NCBI GenBank assembly: GCA_029876055.1
Contig: CM056874.1
Location: 1,674,001-1,738,000, forward strand
Length of the DNA stretch: 64,000 nt
Direction of reading: 5' to 3'
Origin: Madurella fahalii
Taxonomy: Eukaryota; Ascomycota; Sordariomycetes; Sordariales
Shown one piece after another: positions 35,133 through 46,988 of the stretch; positions within the stretch are counted from its first letter, which is position 1; each line of letters starts with the position of its first letter. Position numbers and translations under genes: made by a program. Under the pieces are notes generated by a model. That model had not been told where the DNA came from. It saw only the letters and a list, made by a program, of their open reading frames with translations, and did no database searches.

Positions 35133-37758
35133 ATGCGGCCTCCTCGAGTGGCCATCCTCGTACTCTTCTTCTCCGCTTCGCTATTCCTCGTCTGTCGGTC
35201 CATCAGCTCCATCCGCCGCCCGAACCCGGCAGCGACATCGTCCCCGCCTCAGAAGTCGTCATTCCGAAGCTTGTTCTCGTTCACTGCGCCCTTTTCTTTG
35301 TTCCCGCCGAGTGCTGCCATCAGCCTGACAGAGGACAACAGCACCTTCTTCGCTGCTAGACCCGCTGCGTTTGGTCCGCCTCTGCCGAGTAACGGATTGA
35401 GCGGGCAGCTGTGGATAGGAAGCGGCTTCACGGACGAGACCCTGCAGGAGGGCGAGGGGGAAGGCGAGCTGGGCTGCAGCGACATTCCAGGTTGGGAAGA
35501 TGGAAGACTTAAACTGGCTATCAAGGCGACAGAACAGGCGTTGGCCAGCAGCAAGTCGGCCGTCATTCCCGTCGACACTAAGAACTCGAAACGCGACGAC
35601 CTAGCAAAGGGACCCCTGGTCGACCGGGTCAGTACGGAGAAAGAGCAGCCTCAGAGCCAACCCAAGCCGACGAATGATGGAACAGACGATTATCTCCACC
35701 AAGGCTTCCAGCAGCCGAGGTCGTCCTACAACGGGGGGTCGACGAGCTCGGGATCCAGCCACGCCGATATCCAGTCGATGCAAGAAACGGCCGAAATCAC
35801 GGGCAAGATTGCTCTTCTGAGTCGCGGCGGTTGTGGCTTTCTTGAGAAGGTCAAGTGGGCGCAACGGCGGGGCGCCATTGCCCTGATCGTGGGGGACAAT
35901 CAAAAGGGCGGCCCTCTAATTCAGATGTTCGCCCGCGGCAATGTGGATAATGTTACAATTCCCTCCGTCTTCACCTCCCGCACAACCGCCCACCTCCTGT
36001 CGTCGTTGATGCAGCCCGGGAGTTTCATCGAGGACATCCTCGACGAGAACGGAAATCCCATCTTGAAAGTACAGCAATCTGCCAAAGCTGGGAGGACCAA
36101 GAGGTCAGCGCTACCTAACAGAGACGCTTCGAGAGTGCCGTCCCGGATGCCGTCTCCTCGGGAGAACTCTAGAAACAAGAGATCTCAGGCAACACGAAGA
36201 AGTTGGTTTTCCGAACTGTTCCACTGGGGGGAGAGCCGCAGCACTGCATCCGATCACAGTCGGCCTCCAAGCAGTGGCCAGCTCGACTGGGTTCTCGTCG
36301 ATGACTGGAACGACGAGAATGACAAACTTATCAAGAATAGCCTAGATAGGGCAGCAAAGGACAGTGGAAAGAGCAACACGGCCACGGATTACAGCAAGCC
36401 GTCTGGTGACGGTTTCCAGATCGGAGTCCAGGACTGGCGTGACCCTGATCTCGTCGGACCCTCAGCGCAGAGCGGTGATTCTTCCTCCCAAGGTTCTCGA
36501 TATGACGATATCCAATCCAGCAACTCGGAGGCTTCCGCAAGGCAAGCCGGGAGCGGGTCGTCTGCGGATATCGGAGGGCCAAGAGGTGGAAGCATCACGC
36601 CGGGCAGTGGTGAATACGTACCTGGAGTCGCAGATGATCCCAATAAACCTGGGCCCGGAAATTCTGATTCGTCCACCGGCGCAAGGGGCGGCCTTCTTTC
36701 CAAGATCTTCGGCGACCACGACGATACAGACGCTGCGGCAGACGTTGCCTCAACAGAAACCGCGGGGTCCCCGGCCGGAACATCAGCATCCACCTTCACA
36801 GCGCCCGGCGGGAATGATGGTGCCAACGACCGCGAGGGACTCTGGGTCACCATCACGCCTACTGGCAGTGCCAGCCCGTTTTTCGACACTCTCCTTGTTT
36901 TAGTGATCAGCCCTCTGGTAACATTGACAATCGTGTATGCCCTTCTTATTTTGCGAGTAAAGATCCGCATGCGGAGATGGAGAGCGCCAAAGTCAGTGGT
37001 CGATCGGCTCCCGGTGCGTACCTATCACACAGTTGCGCCGTCGCCAAGCCAGTCCCCCAGGGCACCATCTCCCACGAGCTCTTCACCCACCACGCCCTTG
37101 CTTCAAGGCCCGTCCCGGTCGCGACCACGGTCTCGCACTACCACGGGTGTTCCAGAATCTGGAGACCTGCTGAGAGTAGACGATGCCTTGCAGGCGTCGA
37201 GGACGCCTTCTCACGAGAAGAAGCAGCGCCGTGGCTCGAGCGAATGGAAAAAGTACATGGGGAGACAAGTAGAGTGTGTTGTGTGTTTGGAAGAGTACGT
37301 AGATGGTGTGAGCAGGGTCATGAGCCTACCTTGCGGGCATGAATTCCACGCCGAGTGCATGTAAGTCCTCCCGATCCTCGGCTGCATCATGTTCAGAAGC
37401 ATACTCACCTGCAGCCAGAACACCGTGGCTTACCACGCGACGACGGACGTGTCCGATTTGCAAGGGCGATGTTGTCAGATCACTGGCCCGAGCATCTGGA
37501 TCAGGCCCACAATACGAGCCATTCCGTGAGGATCCCTACGACAGCAGCGACGGTTCCGAGACTTTCCAGGACAGGCCTCCTTCTCCTAACCAGCTCGAGG
37601 ACGATCTCGAACGAGGCCCTTCCTTTGCTCAAGCGCCAAGACAAGAATGGCAGGCAAACCGCCATGACGTCTGGTTCAGCGCCCTGGCAAGCCGTTTCGG
37701 AGGCGGTTCATCTCTTTCAGCGAGACCGGAGGGCTCGGGAGCCGACCGCAGCCGTTAA
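35133..37758 (+). CDS. PA-TM-RING E3 ubiquitin ligase
   Basis: Two exons, 35133-37360 and 37419-37758, joined by a 58-nt GTAAGT...CAG intron; 855 residues. An earlier in-frame GTG at 35040 is not a eukaryotic start, and ATG 35133 puts a signal anchor (VAILVLFFSASLFLV) at the N terminus. A protease-associated domain lies at about residues 225-300 (IALLSRGGCGFLEKVKWAQ). A long low-complexity Ser/Gly/Asp region comes next, then a transmembrane helix at about 583-607 and a RING-H2 finger at about 714-757 (CVVCLEEY, CGHEFHAEC, CPICKGDVV). The intron splits the RING domain between the two halves. Proteins of this plan are endomembrane ubiquitin ligases that recognise membrane or lumenal cargo through the PA domain. 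It is the first intact gene to the right of the repeats. Confidence 0.9.
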
Positions 37759-38527
37759 TGCAGGCACACACTATCGAGGCGTCGGGGGTGGCTTTGGTTT
37801 TCGGGTTCGTTTTTTGCATTTCTTGGGGGGAATATCGGCGCTTCGGGCAGGGTTAAGCACTGGGAGGGTAGTGTATACAGTGCGGGCGCTTAATACTGGT
37901 AGAGGCCTCTCCACTGACGCTCTTTTCTTAATGTATCGTGATACCTCTTTTCCTATCCTTTCGGCCTATTTTTCCATGTGCCGCGCGGTCGGCCTTCTCT
38001 AGGGGCAAGTGGCTGGGCAAGGGACCGAGACTCGGCTCCAACACCTTCGTCACACCGTCATATAGAGTACTACAAAGACGTGGAAGTGAAACATACCCAG
38101 AATCCCTGCAGAGGGAGACGCCTCCATGCAAGGGACAACAGCGCCGCTGGCTTCCAAGTACTGCAGTGAATTTGCTTCTACTGGTTGCGTCCGTGACGTG
38201 TTGTGCGTTGTTTGTGCGAAAGGTGAGGACTTCGGTGGATGAACGGATTTCCGGATAAGCGAATAATCGCGCCCTGCATACCAGGAAAAGCTCATGTTTT
38301 GCCGTCCTGGTACCCCGCCATGGAACATGCTTCCTAGTGCGCACGTGAGCATAAGGGTGCATGACGGGTAAATGTCGGTTAACCAGCGGGTAAATGTCGA
38401 ATGTCGGTGCGCTAAGCAGCCGCGCTAATGAAAATGGGCTTCAACAAATATTTTGTGCTTCTGCTCTTTGCTTCCCTCAACGCCGCGAAACTCATCCGGT
38501 GATACGTGAACGAAAAGCGCATCCAAG
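37759..38527. other. intergenic region
   Basis: Minus-strand open frames (for example 37928-38362) overlap plus-strand ones without any domain. I see nothing but a presumptive 3' region of the RING gene and a promoter region for the next gene. Confidence 0.4.
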
Positions 38528-40003
38528 ATGGCCTCAAGAATCGACCGATCCACGGAGGCAGACTCTACCGTGGAGCAGCCTGCGGCCACTCGTATTGATC
38601 CCGTCAGTTTTTTTTCTCCTATGCGCACGCTCGCTTGCCTGCTAAGCCAACTGACCTTTGCAGGCTCCCCTCAACAGCGACCAATCCAACGGAATCGTTG
38701 AACTCGCGGCGGAGCCTGTGGACGAATACATTGACCCTGTTAGTTTTTTTTTTTCCCCTCTGCGCGTGCTTGCCAACTGACGAACCTCGGCAGGTTTCCC
38801 TCGACGGCTACTCGTTCGACCAGCTCATCGAATACATTGTCAGTGCGCGGCGCCAAAGCACCGAGTCGCTCATCAGCATTCGCTATCCTGCCTCCAAGGC
38901 TTACGATCTAGCGGAACGCCTGGAGCGCAAACTCGTCCGGCTCCATCAATCCAAGATTCGGCGCTGCGAATACGACTTCGACACAGGCATCCTCTACCTA
39001 GACATCCTGCCGGAACGCCCGATGCACTATGTTACCCAAGAAGACTTCAAAGCCGACCTCAAGTCCGGCATCTCCGCGTTCCTTCCCACCATCGAGGATG
39101 CTACCATCCGGCGTCGAATGGGCGATGTGCGACAGTTGGGCAGTTGCGACGTCTTACGCCCCGGTACGATTTGGAAGCAAGGCGACCTTTCTTTCTGTGA
39201 AATTGGTTCCATCCGGCTTCCCTCTATCATCGGCGAGATCTCGTAGAGCGAGAGATGGTCCCATGTCGAGAGGAAGGCGATACAGTACATCCGAGACACA
39301 AAGGGAGAAATCCAGGTTGTTTTCATCGTCGATATGCACTACCCAACAGCAACCAAGGCTACTATCAGCCTGTTTGTCGCCGACGGCCCCGAGGGCTACT
39401 GGCTTCAGCACCGTGTTATCTTTTACGATGACAAGCTGCTGGAACAGCCCACCGGCCAACTCAGCTTGTATCTCTCGGACTTTCTCGGTGCCCAAGGTCT
39501 GCCCACCGCCTACTGCCGTCCCTCCGCTGCTGAGATAGCTACTGGTATATCACGGTTTGTCCTACCCTTCGTACCTTTGGTTATCGATAGCGATTAACTG
39601 GTGTTGGTGTTGTAGCATTCCCCAGATTATCGTGACGTTTGATCAGCTCCGAGCCATTTTTCTAGGCGCCCGCGATGTCCAGAAGAGGCTGAAGGCGGCG
39701 GCGCTTGATCATCGAGCCAAGAAGCCTCAGAAGCGGGCTGCCGCGTCCAAGGAGAAGGAGGCCGAGACGACTGCGGTGATGGCCAAGGAGGAGGAGGCGG
39801 CAAAGGCTCGAGGTACGCGCTACGAAGATCGGAACAAGCGTCGTCACGGGTGGATTGAGCAGGAGAAAATGAAGAAGCAGATGGTTGAGACAGAGCGGCG
39901 TGCTTCCAAGGCCGAGGCCGAGGCTACGGAGGCTAAGGAGCATCTTGCTGAGGCCCTGGAGCAGATTGCTGAACTCAAGCGCCAGCTTGCCGAGCGCCCC
40001 TAG
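38528..40003 (+). pseudogene. PD-(D/E)XK-like fungal protein with one in-frame TAG
   Basis: Four exons: 38528-38602, 38664-38738, 38794-39554 and 39616-40003. The frame closes exactly at TAG 40001-40003, except for a single in-frame TAG at 39244-39246. Exons 1 and 2 are both exactly 25 codons. The central part has a motif of the type seen in fungal proteins with a restriction-endonuclease-like fold: PSIIGEIS, then the stop, then SERWSHVERKAIQYI and VVFIVDMHYP. A tyrosine is usual at the stop position (my recollection of the family, not a search). The C-terminal 110 residues are charged, Ala/Glu/Lys-rich and likely a coiled coil. The TAG is not a RIP-type change from TAC/TAT, so it may be a recent mutation or a sequence error. 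Function unknown. Confidence 0.6.
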
Positions 40004-40329
40004 GGCGGCATATGTACATAGGAACTCGATACCTGCAGTGATTCGCGCCGACTCTGCATCGCGTCCATTACCAGCAAAACAATTCTCCTTCTGCGGCAGC
40101 TGGATGGGGATTGGCCGCTGCGGAAAATAAGAATGCGATGTGTCCAATGGGAATTGGCACATGGAAAATGGAAAAATGTGACACTGACGAGATCATGGAC
40201 CGCATCGAGTCGCTCAACCTTTGCGCGTCGCTCCTTTTTTTCGCATGGCTCGACTTTTTGTTGTCGGCTTGCCACCCCAAACACTATCTTTTCATCCATT
40301 CAGCAACGAGCTGCAGCTCAAGCTCAACT

Positions 40330-41035
40330 ACAGCAAGCGAGAGGCGGACTTTGTCTGAAGCTGGTCATGTTGCTGCCAATCTCCCCAATGCAGCTGACAA
40401 GCGGCATGGATACATCATCGCCGCCCAGGATGAGAAACTGCTACCATCTTGGGAAATGGCGTACCGCTTCTCCTCTCCGAGATTGCCCGCAAGATTGCAA
40501 GTCGTTCTCTCTTAAAATCATCGGCCTTGTGTCCCACTTACAAACTAAAAGCATAGTGCACAGCAACGTCACGCCAGATGCGCTACAGTGAAACAGCAGC
40601 GGCCGGCTTGTCTTTTCCGACTTTGGCAACTCCCGGCTGGTGGACGGGGGAGATGGAGAAAAGCGCGAGACATATCGCTAGGACGGCGACGACGTTTTCG
40701 TCTTGCCGTGTCTGAGGTCCAGCAACAACACGCAGTCGGGGAGATTTTTCTTCCCCACCGAGGCGGATGGCATCTGCTCCATGACGGTGACGATCTAGTG
40801 CATCTAGTCCGCTCGGCGCCGCAACCTAGTGTGTTTGTTGGTGTTTACGGGTGTTCTGCTCCTGACTTTGAGGCTATCACTGACCCGGACATCTTTAGCG
40901 ACGTCGTTGATATTCTGCTGCACGAGGCTCCGATCTAAGTCTCGGGAACCCTTATCACCTCCAGACTCTCCAAGGGCAACTGCCGCAGTGTGTGGCGGCA
41001 GCAGCACCCAAGCAAAAACCGCTCAGTCCTAAACC
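40330..41035 (+). pseudogene. protein-kinase-like relic
   Basis: In one frame a kinase catalytic-loop region can be read: SIVHSNVTPDALQ, a TGA, then NSSGRLVFSDFGNSRLV, where the first His..Asn and the DFG are recognisable. GDDVFVLPCL and FFFPTEAD follow, with TAG stops after ETYR and after MTVTI. A later block in another frame (PDFEAITDPDIFSDVVDILL) looks like the C-lobe. Stops stand where Trp would fit, so TGG to TAG/TGA is likely. The N-lobe is not clear. It follows the PD-(D/E)XK-like gene by some 300 bp on the same strand. Confidence 0.55.
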
Positions 41036-41346
41036 ATCGAAACCCTCAATCTCCCGGCTTCGGTGAAATGGTGAAAGCAACCGCTCCTGGTGGCTACATT
41101 GTTTTGAATTCGGCTGGGCTTGTTGCGAGAAGCACCAGCCTCTTACCGGGGATTTCGACAGAGAAACTATTGCTCTATTTTCCCGATTTCTGCATCTGAA
41201 TGAACAGAAAGGAGCCCTATAATAACTATAAAAAATCCCACAGCCCCTCAAGTTCAAAGTCAACAGTCGGCAGGAGATGATTGGTTGCTGGGGCATAGCA
41301 AATTAATAGAAATTGCTCTCCCTAAGTCAGGCTAGGTAACTACCTA

Positions 41347-43234
41347 TCAACGCAAGGTAAACCGTTCTAGGACCAGTTGACCTTGCTGCCACTGTTCGAT
41401 AGCCACACCGTTCATCATCTCATAGGCGAAACATGCCCCAACGAGACGATAATACATATTATCCGTGTCCGTCCCCCTCAATATGTACGGAGAACTACCC
41501 CCAAAGAGCACGCAGGCTATATCCCCTTCTTTCATTGCCCGAGGTCCAAAGCCGTGGATCCCGTTCGACATTGAGAATCTCCGGCTGCCAGGCGCAAGAT
41601 GCGTGGATGAAAATCGCGTGGTGGGCGAACGACCGCAATACTTGAGTAAAATAGGTCCTAGCTGGCTATCGTGCGCGCCGTCGACAATGTTTGATACAGA
41701 AGAGACGGTGGAAAAAGACGCACCCCTTCCACGGTCAAGTGGTCGCCCTGTTGATTGGATTCCTTCCAAGTGTGCGTCATGTTGGCTGATGCCCTCTACT
41801 GGAACGGGGACTGGGCAACGAGGATACCCGCTTCTCTGGTCGGCTGATCCCATCGAGGTACCCATGATGGGGAGCTCGAGGTAGTCTCAGTGTCACTTCC
41901 GTGACAGACGTAGCACAGAATGTCGAGGCTACCAGAGCGTTCAATGGCCCGGGCCGCGACTGTCTTCTACAGCGTCTGCGTTGTCAGGCTGTAATTAGTC
42001 TGCCGTCAGGGATAGGGCACGCCCCATGGTATCTGTGACTTGGTTATCCACGCAAAAGAACCTTTTGGAGTCTTAGGAGGAAATACGTGAAGCGCTGATA
42101 AAAATCCTGGACAATAGCTTTGACCAGCTGGAGGAATCGGAGGAAGTACGCTGTACAGCCCCATGAGAATAGCATCTGCCAGAACGATAACTCGCGAGGG
42201 GTTCTTTCCAAGGTAGCCGAGAGGAGACACATGAGGGAGAGTAGTTGGGCGGCGAGTTTGACGTAGTTCTGGGGGGGCTGAAAGGGGGGGGAATCTCGTG
42301 TAAATGCGCCGTCTCCGAATTGGCCTGTGAAGCATCGCGTAGACCTTGTCCCGGGGATCTGAGGCTTCGAAATATCTCGCGGATTGAAGCAGCGCCGGAA
42401 TTGGATCGTTAGGTAAGAAAGCCAAATAGTTGTTCATAAAAAGAACATTGCGAACCCCATTCGTCCTCATGAGCTGAAGTACTGGAGATCCATATGTCGC
42501 ACTGCGGAAGAGCCGCCGAGCCAGACAGACCACCCTCTTCCATGGAATGACCTGGTCACCGACCAACACACGGCACCCTTTGGCTCTCGGCGACTTCTTG
42601 AATGACCCATATGCGGTTAAACCATGGGTTGTCGAAAAAAGGCAGCGAGGATTGATGGTAACTGAGGTGGGACAGCAAAACATCAACAATTGCAGGCCTC
42701 CGCTCCGCACACCTTGAAATATCGAAGATCGACTTCGGATGCCTGAACATTGGTGAATCAGGTTTCCGCATAATTTTTCGCAAGGAAACCTTGATGTTCC
42801 ATCGAGATGGTCTCGTCTAAGTTGAGGCACACGGTCACCACCTTTGCTCGGGAGAAGATCCTCCTCATGAGAGCAACCTGTTTGCTTGCGTTCTCTCAGG
42901 TCGGACTGGTTTATGCACATGGCATCTGCCCACACGAATATCTCGCTCCTCTGACTCCGACGCTGCCGCAATTCGCGATCCAGACTTTTCGTGATGCGGA
43001 GAATCTTGCCATTGCACCGGATGTCCTGCGATGGGGGTTGCGGACCGCAGACGTATGAGAGCGCTTGAAAGCTCGGAACGGTGGAAGCTTGTTCGAAGAG
43101 ACCAAGTTTGTAAACATGAAAGCTCGCACTGAAGTGCATCGTTTATCTTGCCAGGACAGGGGTTTCAGGAGTCGAAAAAAAGCCTCGCCAGGAAGTATCT
43201 CATATTTGTACACCGTTTCCGAGGGTGCCGCCAT
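41347..43234 (-). pseudogene. HET-domain (heterokaryon incompatibility) pseudogene
   Basis: On the minus strand from ATG 43234 (MAAPSETVYKYEILPGEAFF) the HET hallmarks follow in several frames: FQALSYVCG and EIFVWADAMCINQSDLRERK in one frame; after an apparent one-base insertion, QVALMRRIFSRAKVVTVCLN; then FFDNPWFNRIWVIQEVA in another; then YFEASDPRDKVYAML back in the first. The C-terminal part (CVLFGGSSPYILRG, YRLVGACFAYEMMNG, ending LERFTLR at 41347) is typical of long HET proteins. At least five frameshifts and some stops are needed, several at C or G runs (42240-42300), so some could be sequencing errors. HET proteins trigger cell death on fusion of unlike strains. This copy is almost surely dead. 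Confidence 0.8.
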
Positions 43235-43962
43235 TGCTGTGTCTCTTATTTCTGAAATCTCTTCCAAAGGATATTGGTGGTGGTGTTGGTGTTTTGGGGT
43301 CAGCGCCTGTTTGAGTGATGAGAGAGACGCGTTGGGTATCAAAACTCTATCTTCTGTTCCCCTCTCCCACTACAATCCAGCAAATCGCATGCAAACAGCG
43401 CATTTGATACTGCACCGCAAAGCCTTCACTCCACACTGTCGTCTGGCGGCCTCCAAAGGCTTGGGTCAGCTGTATGGGGAAGTGCTATCTCAGCAGGCTC
43501 AGATCCAGCAGCTGGTACGCGGGGCACCAGGAATGAGGGACAAACGCTGGGTCCGTGCGCTGAGCTGTGATTGGCGGATGCTGTGGCCAGGCGAAGCGCG
43601 GCCGACCACTCAGAAAAGGGAAGCCTCGACGGCAACACATAGATTACGAGCAACGCTCAACAACCACAACGCGACTTTGGCATCGAGACGTCCAACTACG
43701 GTACAGTAAACGGGAAGTTACGCCTAAAGCCAGTGCCTTACTAGTTACCATTGCGCCTCGCGCAATGAGGCATCCTTTTCCAAGATTTCGCTCCACTTGC
43801 AACAATTTCTAATTCTGCAGAGCCAGCTCTGAACCTCTTCCATTGAGCGAGAGCTGCGAGAGTCCTCCGCAGTTAAACAACACCTTAAAAATTACACCCG
43901 GTGCCTGCCGCGCGTGCTATTTCTCGAGCTCCCAACAGGGGTGGCTCCCACCAAATGGTGCC
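43235..43962. other. intergenic, upstream region of APC5
   Basis: Lies between the HET pseudogene start and APC5, both of which read outward. The APC5 frame remains open upstream to 43843 but has no ATG before 43963. I see no other gene. Confidence 0.5.
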
Positions 43963-46517
43963 ATGTCCCGGTACCTTGCTCCGGCCAAGATTGGCCTGCT
44001 GGCTCTTATCCAGCTGTACGTCGAAGGAGCAGTGCCCACCGATGCCATCCTCCCGGTGATCAACTTCCTCACGTCCAACTTGCTCGACCATGATCTGACC
44101 AGCATGTCGGCGCGTCCCACCGATCGATGGAAGAAGGCCGACAGCATCATTAAACTGACCCTGTCGGTTCACCATTTCGAGGAAGTGCTGGGCCCTTATC
44201 CGGCGGCCGACCGCCTTCCCGGCCGTCGGCTATGGGACAGGTTTCTGGAGAAGCTTTGGGGTATCGACTCTCTGCATACCCTGCACGAGTTCTTCGGCCA
44301 CTTGCCGAATCTCCTGGCCAAGACCAAAGCCCAGCTTCGCCAGATGGCCGAGAGCGGCGAGAGCCCTCCCTCCGGCGTGCTTCTCTCACGCAACTCTCCG
44401 CTTGGTGTCTTCGTAAGGAGATTAAACCACGAGTTCTCAAACCTGCAGTTCAACCACGCGTCTGAGCTGTGGATGATGTTTGTCAAATACCGCCAGCCTA
44501 CAGCCGCCTACTGGCGCCGGCGGAATCCTCACTTCAGCCGTCTCAGCTTCGACTCGGTGCTCATGAGTGGTGAGCACGAATGGGGTCCCCAGACAGATGA
44601 ACTCGCTGTAGCGGCTTATGGGAATATGCTCCTCGTGGATGACAACGGTGCGGCGCCGCCGGTGAGTACCGACGATATCGAGAGCCTGCTGGAGTTTCAG
44701 ATCGCACAGGTGCAAAGTGAGTGCTCCCGTTCACTTTTCATAAGGCACTCTGGCCAACTGAAGCAGAGTATGGCAGCAGGGTACCGGCGGATATTATGGA
44801 GCGGTTCCAGAGTCTGCTGAAGAGCAGCCGGGTCGTCCCAAGCCTGTCACACTACCTCCAGTACGCACGCCGTCTCCCGCCGTCACACGTATCAGGCCGA
44901 CTAACATGGGACAGATTCTCGGAGTCATGGCGGTCGGGCGACCTGCCGACGTCCTTTGACTACCTCCACCGATACTTTGACTACACGATGCAAAACCGAG
45001 ATCGGTTGTTCTACCAATACGCGTTGATGAACTTGGCCATCGTGCAGTCGGATTTCGGCTGCCACAAGGAGGCCTTGTCGACCATGCTGGAAGCCGTCTC
45101 GATAGCGAGAGAGAACAGGGATACAGTCTGCCTCAATTTCACGCTTAACTGGTTTTTCCACTTCGGCAAAGGTCATCCGGACCTTGTTCGCGAGCTCGAG
45201 GACAACAGCATGCTTGGAAGCGGCAAAGAGTCGCTCTCTTTCCTCCGCGCCAAAGCAAAAGAAACCGGCATGTGGACGTTGTGGAGCTCATCGCTGCAGG
45301 CCGAGGCCAAGTTCGGCATGGCGAACGGCGAGAGTGTCTCGACCGCGCTGGAGCACCTGGTGCGAAGTTCACAGATCATCGTGGAACGAAACCTGAAGAG
45401 CATGATGGGCACGCAGCTCTCGTTGGGGATAACGCTGTGGGACAGGCTCGGTCTGGCGTCCATGTCGACCATGGCCTGCGAGGTGTTCCTCCGGTGCCAC
45501 AAGCTCAACTCGGTCTTCGACGACGAGCTCAAGATCACCTGCCGCCTAGCGGGCCTGCTCGCCGGCACGGGCAAGTACGACGAGGCGTTGGCGAAGCTGG
45601 ATAACATAGACGGCAACGCCCTCCGCTCAGCGAAATCCAACCAATACTGGCACCTCTACCGCGGCCTCTTCAAACTCCGCCGCAACCTCCACCACAACAA
45701 CCTCGAGGCCGCCGAGGCCCTCCTCTCGCAGCTCCTCCAATCCGGCCCGGAGGACATCGACCGGGACATGCTCTTCGTCATCGACACGCTGCACATCGAG
45801 TGCCTCGCGCGGCGGGCCGACCTGGCCGCCGCGTACGGCAAGATCGAGGACCTCATGGCGTCGCTGCGCGGCGACCACCGGCACCTGGCCCTGCGCATCC
45901 GCCTGCTGCTCGCCAAGGTGCACCTCTTTGACCGCGCCGGCCGGCCCGAGAAGGGGTTCAGCGTCGCGGTGCGCGCCGCCGGCATGGCCTGGCGCGCCCG
46001 CCTCGCCCCGCTGCTCTGGCAGGCCGTCGGCGCCCTGGCCCGCATCCTCGCCGCCCTGGGCGAGTTCGCCGCCGCCGCCGACCTGCTCGTCGCCGTGCTG
46101 CCGCGCTGTCTCGAGTCCGACACCGCCTTCGCCGCCGCCACCCTGTACAACCTGCTGGCCGACGCGTGGGTCGGGCTCGTCGGGGAGTTGGGGAAGGGCG
46201 GTCGCAGCGCTGCTGCTGCTGCTACTTCTGCTGCTTCTGCTTCGGCTTCGGCTTCGGCTTCTGCTGCTACCTCTGCTGCTGGTGATGGTGATGGTGGTGA
46301 GCTTGCCAGGGAGAGGCGGAGGATGCTGGCGCGGGCGCATGGCGCGCTGGATGCGGCGTTCAAGTGCTTCTCCGCGGTGGAGGACGTGGATAAGCGGTGC
46401 GAAGTGATGGCTAAGAAGGCGGCGCTGTACAGGGCTGAGGGCGATCATGTGCGGGCTGAGGAGTGTGCGGACGCATATCTAGGAGTGTGGCAGGAGGAGT
46501 TGGCGAGGAAGGAGTAG
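43963..46517 (+). CDS. apc5: anaphase-promoting complex subunit 5
   Basis: Scaffold subunit of the APC/C, the ubiquitin ligase that drives mitotic exit. Two exons, 43963-44716 and 44767-46517, with a 50-nt GTGAGT...CAG intron; 834 residues. ATG 43963 gives MSRYLAPAKIGLLALIQLY, the usual N terminus of fungal Apc5. The conserved Apc5 TPR-type block lies at about residues 315-395 (YALMNLAIVQSDFGCHKEAL, NFTLNWFFHFGKGHP). More helical repeats follow. A Ser-Ala run and a GDGDGG stretch at about residues 730-765 interrupt the C-terminal helical repeats and are unlikely to be conserved. It converges on COX13 with 471 bp between stop codons. The APC5-COX13-APN2 order next to MAT is known from many Sordariomycetes. 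Confidence 0.93.
46204..46301 (+). repeat. Ser-Ala and Gly-Asp coding repeat in APC5
   Basis: GCTGCT, GCTTCG and GGTGAT triplet-type runs in the APC5 frame encode a low-complexity insert of about 33 residues. Such runs slip easily and can vary in length between strains. Confidence 0.8.
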
Positions 46518-46988
46518 TGCAGCTTGCGTAAGAACCAGATGGAAAGAAGGGTTGTACGGTTTGACCAATGGCTCAAAAATCTCGGGTATCAAGATATGCG
46601 GCGTTTTGTGTTGCCCCTGAGAGCTTGTGGAAAGACATGTTTAACTCATGGTTCCGAAATAATCGGCCGGGAAGAATAGAGAAAACCATGCGAATATGAC
46701 AAGCCTGGCTTGCGAGATTTTCCGGTATGTCACTCGTCAGTCCCATCCACCGGGCGGGTTGTGATCCTGCGCACTCCGGCCTGGAGGTCCCAATGCAACT
46801 CATCATAGGCACATAGCACTGCAAGTCTATCGGGAGACAGTTTTCAAGCTACTAGACCCCGGATTCATCAACTCTAGGAAACATGTACAGGTGGCTGTCC
46901 GCTTCTCCTCGTCCCTTCGTTCCGTCTTGCAAATACACCCCCTCTATCATCCTCCCGCTCCCTTCAAACGGCGGTGGCGTCAAGCCAT
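46518..46988. other. convergent intergenic region
   Basis: It contains the 3' regions of APC5 and COX13. No gene or clear signal sequence was recognised. Confidence 0.5.

Noticed and set aside
37928..38362. 144-codon minus-strand frame after the RING gene
   Set aside because: No domain, overlapped by plus-strand frames of similar length; likely chance.
45627..46448. Long minus-strand frames opposite APC5
   Set aside because: They mirror the GC-rich codons of APC5 and encode low-complexity Arg/Glu/Gly runs; shadows of the real gene.
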